IMG/VR virus record: IMGVR_UViG_3300046536_000329
Span: 1 to 34,928 of that record
Direction: 5' to 3' (one strand)
Origin: a virus
DNA length: 34,928 bases
Position 1 is the stretch's first letter. The number at the start of each line of letters is the position of its first letter. The notes beneath the pieces were generated by a model, which saw nothing but the letters and a program-made list of their open reading frames with translations, was not told the DNA's origin and did no database searches. The position numbers and the translations under genes were made by a program. Positions 31,510 through 34,928 of the stretch are shown here, in pieces.

Positions 31510-31793
31510 GCCGTGGCCCGGGTCTGTGCGGGGATGAACGTCCGGCCGGCCCGCTCCATCTCGACCCACAGGACCAGGAGTTCGACGCCGATGGCGTCGG
31601 CGATCGCCTGTGCCTTGGGCTCGGGAACGACGCGCTGCGTCCCGGACATCAAGGCGCCGATGGTGCCGTGTGCGACGCCCGCCTTGGCGGCCAGCTCGCG
31701 GCTCGCGATGGGCTCACCGGTCTTGATGCGCTCCATGAACGTCTTGAGCCGCTCGCTGCTGAAGATCGCGTACATCGTGGGTTCTTCGCTCAC
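31506..31793 (-). CDS. Small XRE-type regulator (Cro-like position)
   Basis: This encodes 95 residues with the GTG at 31793, chosen because GGAG lies five bases upstream and because a longer start at 31847 would put the palindrome at 31813-31832 inside the gene. The XRE HTH is ERIKTGEPIASRELAAKAGV with recognition helix AHGTIGALMSGTQRVVPEP, followed by AQAIADAIGVELLVLWVEM. It is first in the leftward early operon and divergent from the larger XRE repressor, the arrangement of a Cro-like partner. The ATG at 31772 is an alternative start. Confidence 0.78.
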   Translation of the reverse strand: MSEEPTMYAIFSSERLKTFMERIKTGEPIASRELAAKAGVAHGTIGALMSGTQRVVPEPKAQAIADAIGVELLVLWVEMERAGRTFIPAQTRATA

Positions 31794-31812
31794 GTTCACT
31801 CCACGGGAGACT

Positions 31813-31832
31813 TCGTTCAGTTTTCTGAACGA
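31813..31832. promoter_or_regulatory. Operator palindrome TCGTTCAG-TTTT-CTGAACGA
   Basis: Perfect eight-base arms and a four-base spacer, 20 bases before the chosen start of the leftward regulator. It is the strongest of several CTGAAC-type sites between the divergent regulators, so it is probably a repressor operator. Confidence 0.7.
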
Positions 31833-31944
31833 CGTGAGTGTGAGCATTCCATTGCCTGAACGGTTTGTCCAGATCCCTGAAGGTGCGGCGCGGAATCGTA
31901 ATCAGCCAATGACCAGCGGCCGTATGGCGCCTTCGTGCAGATTG

Positions 31945-31957
31945 CTGAACACTTCAG
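31945..31957. promoter_or_regulatory. Second operator-like dyad CTGAA-CAC-TTCAG
   Basis: A perfect five-base inverted repeat around three bases, made of the same CTGAA half-site as the palindrome at 31813-31832. Single half-sites are at 31856, 31877, 32020 and 32101 (the last inside the repressor gene). Confidence 0.55.
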
Positions 31958-32060
31958 TCAGCGCTCGTGATGAACGGCATCGGTGACCTGCTCGTACGTC
32001 TCTGTGAACCGTGCAAGCCCTGAACGACGCACCCCCACCTCAGTGCACAGGAGTGGCAGG

Positions 32061-32495
32061 ATGACCCCCATGGCAGACCGGGACGATACGACCCAGACCC
32101 CTGAACGGCGGACCGCTCTTGCGGATCTGATCCGGCGGCGTCGCAGCGAGCTGAATCTCGGACTGGACGCGTTCGCGGCGAGGGCTGTGGATCCCGTGAC
32201 GGGAACCGTCGTGAAGCGTGGGTGGATCTTCCGGCTGGAGACGGGGGAGCCGGTCAAGTCGCCTGAGTACGAGGACCTTTGCGCCCTCGCCGCTGCGGCC
32301 GAGCTGCCGGTCGAGGCGCTCCAGGATGCGGCGGGGAGCCAGTTTCACGGCAGGGATCCCCTGCGCTCCGGGGTCGGGTCGGCGGTGAGTGTCGCCTACG
32401 TGCGCAAGCTCGACAGGCTCCCGGAGGAGCAGCGCGCTCGGCTTCTGGCCTTCATCGACAGCATCGTTCCGCCGGAAGAAGATCAGACCGACTGA
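32061..32495 (+). CDS. XRE-type repressor, likely immunity repressor
   Basis: This encodes 144 residues. The ATG at 32061 follows AGGAG at seven bases; a second ATG at 32070 is possible. The HTH is ALADLIRRRRSELNLGLDAF with WIFRLETGEPVKSPEYEDLC, continuing LAAAAELPVEALQDAAG. The remainder includes SAVSVAYVRKLDRLPEEQRA, a helical end. It is divergent from the small XRE regulator and upstream of the integrase, as in many temperate actinophages. It lacks a LexA-type protease domain, so SOS cleavage is unlikely. Maintaining lysogeny is inferred from position. Confidence 0.78.
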   Translation: MTPMADRDDTTQTPERRTALADLIRRRRSELNLGLDAFAARAVDPVTGTVVKRGWIFRLETGEPVKSPEYEDLCALAAAAELPVEALQDAAGSQFHGRDPLRSGVGSAVSVAYVRKLDRLPEEQRARLLAFIDSIVPPEEDQTD

Positions 32496-32651
32496 ATCGG
32501 GCATTCCCGTTCGAATCACTATGAGTAATGAACGCGAGCAGGGAGTATCCATTTGGGGCCGGTGGTGCGATCATGTCCGCACCACTTCTGCTGAAGGGGT
32601 GCAGGTCGAGAGCGAAAGTCGAACACGTTTGCGATAGATGGGGGAGGTTGT

Positions 32652-32876
32652 ATGACGTCACCCAGGGCGCGAGCCTGGTACGTCTTCAGCGACGCCCTAC
32701 CGGACGGAGAGATCTTGATGCCGATCATGACGCCTCACGGCACGGCCGTGGCGGTAAGACGCGGACAGATGACAGACGAGCTGATGGCCGAACTCAACGC
32801 GTCCGCGCGGCACCTCATTGACATCGGACTCTGGCAGCCTGGGGAAGAGGGCGAGGAACCGCCGCGAGAGGAGTAA
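32652..32876 (+). CDS. Unknown small protein upstream of the integrase
   Basis: This encodes 74 residues from an ATG with a strong GGGGGAGG. The sequence (PRARAWYVFSDALPDGEIL, GTAVAVRRGQMTDELMAELN) ends in an acidic tail (GEEGEEPPREE). The stop lies four bases before the integrase ATG, so both are on one message. Small proteins of this sort occur beside integrases in Streptomyces mobile elements; function unknown. Confidence 0.65.
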   Translation: MTSPRARAWYVFSDALPDGEILMPIMTPHGTAVAVRRGQMTDELMAELNASARHLIDIGLWQPGEEGEEPPREE

Positions 32877-32880
32877 CTAC

Positions 32881-34539
32881 ATGCCGTCTGCGCGCAGGGC
32901 CGGGAGCATCTACAAGCGGTGCGAGTGCCGCGGGGCAGACGGAAAGCTGCTGAGCAAGTCCTGTCCACAGCTCAGCAAGAAGAGTCACGGTTCCCTTTCT
33001 CTGCGCCAGGAGTTGCCGCCAGACGCAGACGGAAAACGCAGGACGTTCCGGCGTACCGGATACGGCAGCACGAAGGACGCCTCGGCCGACCTCTCCCGGC
33101 TACAGGCGATCCTCGATCTCCCAGGCGACGACGCTGAAGAGCACCGCCGCGTAGGCGATCTCCTCGCAGACGTCATGAGCCGCCGCGCCCCGATCCCCGG
33201 TGCGGCCGAGGTGCAGCGTCGGCTCGGCGTCGGCATTCCCCTCGACGGGAAGATGACGGTGGCCGAGTGGCTCGACCGCTGGATGTCGAACAAGAAGACG
33301 CGCCCCACCACGAACAACGGCTATCAGAGCCACATCCGTGTGCACCTCAAGCCAGGCATCGGGCACTACCGCCTCGACCGCCTGACGGTCGGCCACGTGC
33401 AGGACATGTTCAACGGCATCGACGACCGCAACGACGTCGTCCGTGCGGAGAACGCAGAACGCCACGAGCAGGTCGCCCGCTGCAAGCGCGAGAAGCCCGG
33501 AGCGCCGAAGGCCTCGGAACGCGAGCAACTCGCCCGCGAGCGCGAGAAGCTGGCCGCCATGCCCCCGTTCCGGCGCATCACGGGACCAGCCACCAAGCAG
33601 GCCATCAGGCGCACGCTGCGGACCGCGCTCAACAAGGCGATCGGTGAGCAGCTGCTCACGTTCAATCCCGCGTCGCACGTCGAACTTGCGCCGGCCGCGC
33701 GCCCCAAGGGTCTGCTGTGGACGGACGAGCGGGTGGCCCGCTGGCGCGAGACGGGGGAGAAGCCGAGCCCGGTCATGGTGTGGACACCGGCCCAGCTCGG
33801 CGAGTTCCTCGACGCGGCCGAGGGTGACCGGCTCTATGCGTTCTTCCACCTGATCGCCCATCACGGCTTGCGCCGGGGCGAGGGAGTGGGCCAGAGCTGG
33901 CAGCATTTCAGCGCCGCCTCGCGCACGATCGAGGTGGCTACCGAGATCGTGGTCGACGGCTGGACGCCGATCGAGACGGTGCCCAAGACCGACGGTTCGG
34001 CGGCCTCGGTCAAGCTCGACATTGGTACGGTCCAGGTCCTCGAGGAACACCGCGCGCGCCAGCTGCTTGAGCGAGACGCCTGGAACGCACGGGCCGCCGA
34101 GCAGCGGGCAGCGGGCAAGGCAGCCGCGAACTGGGCCGACACAGGGAAGATGTTCACCGACCTCGACGGTTCCTGGCTGCACCCCGACACCGTCAGCACG
34201 GCCTTCCGCCGGCTCGCCGACGGGGCCGGGCTTCCGCCGATCAACCTCCGGGACCTCCGGCATGGTGCCGCCGCGCTCGTGAAGGCCGGCGGGGGCGAAC
34301 TGCACGACGCCAAGGTGAAACTGCGGCACTCGACGATCGTGCTGACCTCAGACACCTACATGGCGCTCTTCGAGGAGTACGAGGACGAGCTGACGGAGAA
34401 GGCAGCAGCGGCTGTGCCGCGGGCCCGGCGCGGACAGAGCGAGGCCCCGCCCCCGGTCGCTGTACCGGAGGCGGGGCCTGCCGCGTCGCAGCCAGCGAGC
34501 GCGGATGTGGATGGCGACCACGGTACGCGCGAGAACTGA
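32881..34539 (+). CDS. int: Tyrosine recombinase (site-specific integrase)
   Basis: This encodes 552 residues, ATG at 32881 with GAGAGGAG overlapping the end of the preceding gene. An N-terminal arm-binding-type region (AGSIYKRCECRGADG, RRTFRRTGYGSTKDA) is followed by a core-binding domain (MTVAEWLDRWMSNKKTRPTT, YRLDRLTVGHVQDMFNGI) interrupted by an unusually long charged helix (ARCKREKPGAPKASEREQLA, REREKLAAMPPFRR). Catalytic domain: Arg in LIAHHGLRRGEG (about 330), Lys in PKTDGSAASVKL (about 370), NLRDLRHGAAAL with Arg in place of the usual first His (about 455), His in KLRHSTIVLTSDTY and the nucleophile Tyr about residue 492. It joins the att core in the tRNA-Lys remnant 240 bases downstream. 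Confidence 0.96.
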   Translation: MPSARRAGSIYKRCECRGADGKLLSKSCPQLSKKSHGSLSLRQELPPDADGKRRTFRRTGYGSTKDASADLSRLQAILDLPGDDAEEHRRVGDLLADVMSRRAPIPGAAEVQRRLGVGIPLDGKMTVAEWLDRWMSNKKTRPTTNNGYQSHIRVHLKPGIGHYRLDRLTVGHVQDMFNGIDDRNDVVRAENAERHEQVARCKREKPGAPKASEREQLAREREKLAAMPPFRRITGPATKQAIRRTLRTALNKAIGEQLLTFNPASHVELAPAARPKGLLWTDERVARWRETGEKPSPVMVWTPAQLGEFLDAAEGDRLYAFFHLIAHHGLRRGEGVGQSWQHFSAASRTIEVATEIVVDGWTPIETVPKTDGSAASVKLDIGTVQVLEEHRARQLLERDAWNARAAEQRAAGKAAANWADTGKMFTDLDGSWLHPDTVSTAFRRLADGAGLPPINLRDLRHGAAALVKAGGGELHDAKVKLRHSTIVLTSDTYMALFEEYEDELTEKAAAAVPRARRGQSEAPPPVAVPEAGPAASQPASADVDGDHGTREN

Positions 34540-34577
34540 CAACGGACAGGCTGCGGCATAGAATTGGCGAACAGGCA

Positions 34578-34609
34578 AAGGGCCTCTGACCTGCGGGTCG
34601 GAGGCCCTT
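34578..34609 (+). terminator. Terminator after the integrase
   Basis: 14-base arms (34578-34591 and 34596-34609, one G-T wobble) with a four-base loop TGCG. It lies 39 bases after the integrase stop. The flanks AAGGG and CCCTT could make it work in both directions. Confidence 0.75.
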
Positions 34610-34611
34610 AC

Positions 34612-34631
34612 TGCTGGCCCCGTGCTGGCCC
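34612..34631 (+). repeat. Left pair of TGCTGGCCC repeats (candidate integrase arm sites)
   Basis: TGCTGGCCC at 34612-34620 and 34623-34631, 11 bases apart, followed by GAAGGC. The same pair, with the same spacing and order, lies on the other side of the att core at 34896-34915. Paired copies at both sides fit arm-type sites of an attP. Confidence 0.65.
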
Positions 34632-34650
34632 GAAGGCCACGCAACGACGC

Positions 34651-34670
34651 GATACGAGACGATACGAGAC
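34651..34670 (+). repeat. Tandem GATACGAGAC repeats
   Basis: Two adjacent exact copies of GATACGAGAC. A related GACACGAGAC is at 34755-34764, and an inverted near-copy (GTCCCGTGTC) at 34882-34891. These are candidates for a second class of recombinase or accessory protein sites around the core. Confidence 0.5.
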
Positions 34671-34781
34671 GACGTGAAGCGCTGGCGATGAACGGACGCT
34701 AAACGCCTCTGACCAGCATAGGACGGCATCGCGCGGCGCACGGCGATGTGACGCGACACGAGACGCGATGGGCGGGCCGCA

Positions 34782-34827
34782 GACTTTTAATCCATTGGTT
34801 GTGGGTTCGAGTCCCACAGGGTCTACC
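34782..34827 (+). other. attP: att core: 3' part of a tRNA-Lys(UUU) gene
   Basis: The anticodon loop CTTTTAA (34784-34790, anticodon TTT at 34786-34788), the 3' anticodon stem TCCAT, a T-arm GTGGG-TTCGAGT-CCCAC, acceptor strand AGGGTCT, discriminator A and CC are visible. Upstream the expected 5' stem ATGGA is absent (only the last two bases pair), and there is no D-arm or 5' acceptor strand, so this is not a complete tRNA gene. Such a 3' remnant is the usual crossover region of tRNA-targeting integrases, which restore the tRNA on integration. Confidence 0.85.
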
Positions 34828-34830
34828 GAA

Positions 34831-34866
34831 GGGCCCCCAGCTCAGAGCGATCTGAGCTGGGGGCCC
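34831..34866 (+). terminator. Strong terminator after the tRNA remnant
   Basis: A perfect 16-base stem (GGGCCCCCAGCTCAGA and its complement) with loop GCGA, followed by GTTCGTTTTCG. It probably came with the tRNA 3' flank or functions as a boundary between int and the genes on the other side. Confidence 0.75.
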
Positions 34867-34895
34867 GTTCGTTTTCGTAGCGTCCCGTGTCGTCC

Positions 34896-34915
34896 TGCTG
34901 GCCCGCTGCTGGCCC
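34896..34915 (+). repeat. Right pair of TGCTGGCCC repeats (candidate integrase arm sites)
   Basis: TGCTGGCCC at 34896-34904 and 34907-34915, again 11 bases apart and followed by GAAAGGC, mirroring the left pair (34612-34631) in the same orientation. Confidence 0.65.
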
Positions 34916-34928
34916 GAAAGGCTGGCGG

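Noticed and set aside
32619-32634. Possible SOS (LexA) box around CGAACACGTTTG
   Set aside because: The spacing between half-sites is two bases instead of four and one half is imperfect; the repressor also lacks a LexA-type cleavage domain.
32528-32821. Plus-strand frame of 97 codons between the repressor and integrase
   Set aside because: Overlaps the better gene at 32652-32876, which has a strong ribosome site; no ribosome site was seen for this one, so the gap 32496-32651 is left without a gene.
34741-34830. Complete tRNA gene
   Set aside because: Only the anticodon loop to the 3' end is present; the 5' anticodon stem does not pair beyond two bases and no D-arm or 5' acceptor strand exists.

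Overview
The window is high-GC actinobacterial DNA and carries most of a temperate siphovirus (HK97-type head, long non-contractile tail). The likely host is a Streptomyces or close relative, judging from GTG/TTG starts, GGAGG ribosome sites, near-exclusive G/C third codon positions, and the families present. Almost everything reads leftward (minus strand). Only a small ribbon-helix-helix-like gene (23711-23890) and the right-hand repressor/integrase block (32061-34539) read rightward.

Right to left, the layout is as follows. (1) 34540-34928: attachment region with a terminator, the 3' part of a tRNA-Lys(UUU) gene as att core, and paired repeats on both sides of it. This looks more like an intact attP than a chromosomal junction. 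(2) 32061-34539: XRE-type repressor, a small unknown gene and a tyrosine integrase. (3) 31794-32060: divergent switch region carrying CTGAAC-type half-sites. (4) 31793-27791, leftward: small XRE/Cro-like protein, an excisionase-like HTH protein, two unknowns, and a primase-polymerase/helicase. (5) 27427-27790: gene-free block of GCAGGGAG repeats, direct on one side and inverted on the other, the best origin candidate. (6) 27423-23841: DEAD/DEAH-type helicase and four accessory genes. (7) 23554-19040: a zinc-binding protein, a multi-membrane-span protein with a C-terminal HTH, several small (mostly membrane) proteins, and an FtsK/SpoIIIE-type translocase. Its promoter sits among three GGTGG-N5-CACC sites next to the divergent ribbon-helix-helix-like gene. 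(8) 18853-17645: HTH protein, two small unknowns, HNH endonuclease. (9) 17495-1, leftward: terminase small and large subunits, small membrane protein, portal, protease, capsid, connectors, tail terminator, major tail protein, tail chaperones, tape measure, tail tip/fibre proteins, and a truncated cysteine-peptidase-like gene at the window edge.

The structural half is conventional. The more distinctive part is the early half. Prim-Pol replication with iteron-like repeats, an FtsK-type translocase and Spd-like membrane proteins are components typical of actinomycete integrative conjugative elements and plasmids, here carried by a phage chassis. Whether this module spreads DNA between hyphae, or serves phage replication or packaging, cannot be decided from sequence. 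Lysis genes are not in the window; in the circular phage they would be expected beyond the left edge.

All functional names rest on motif recognition by eye. No database search was run.
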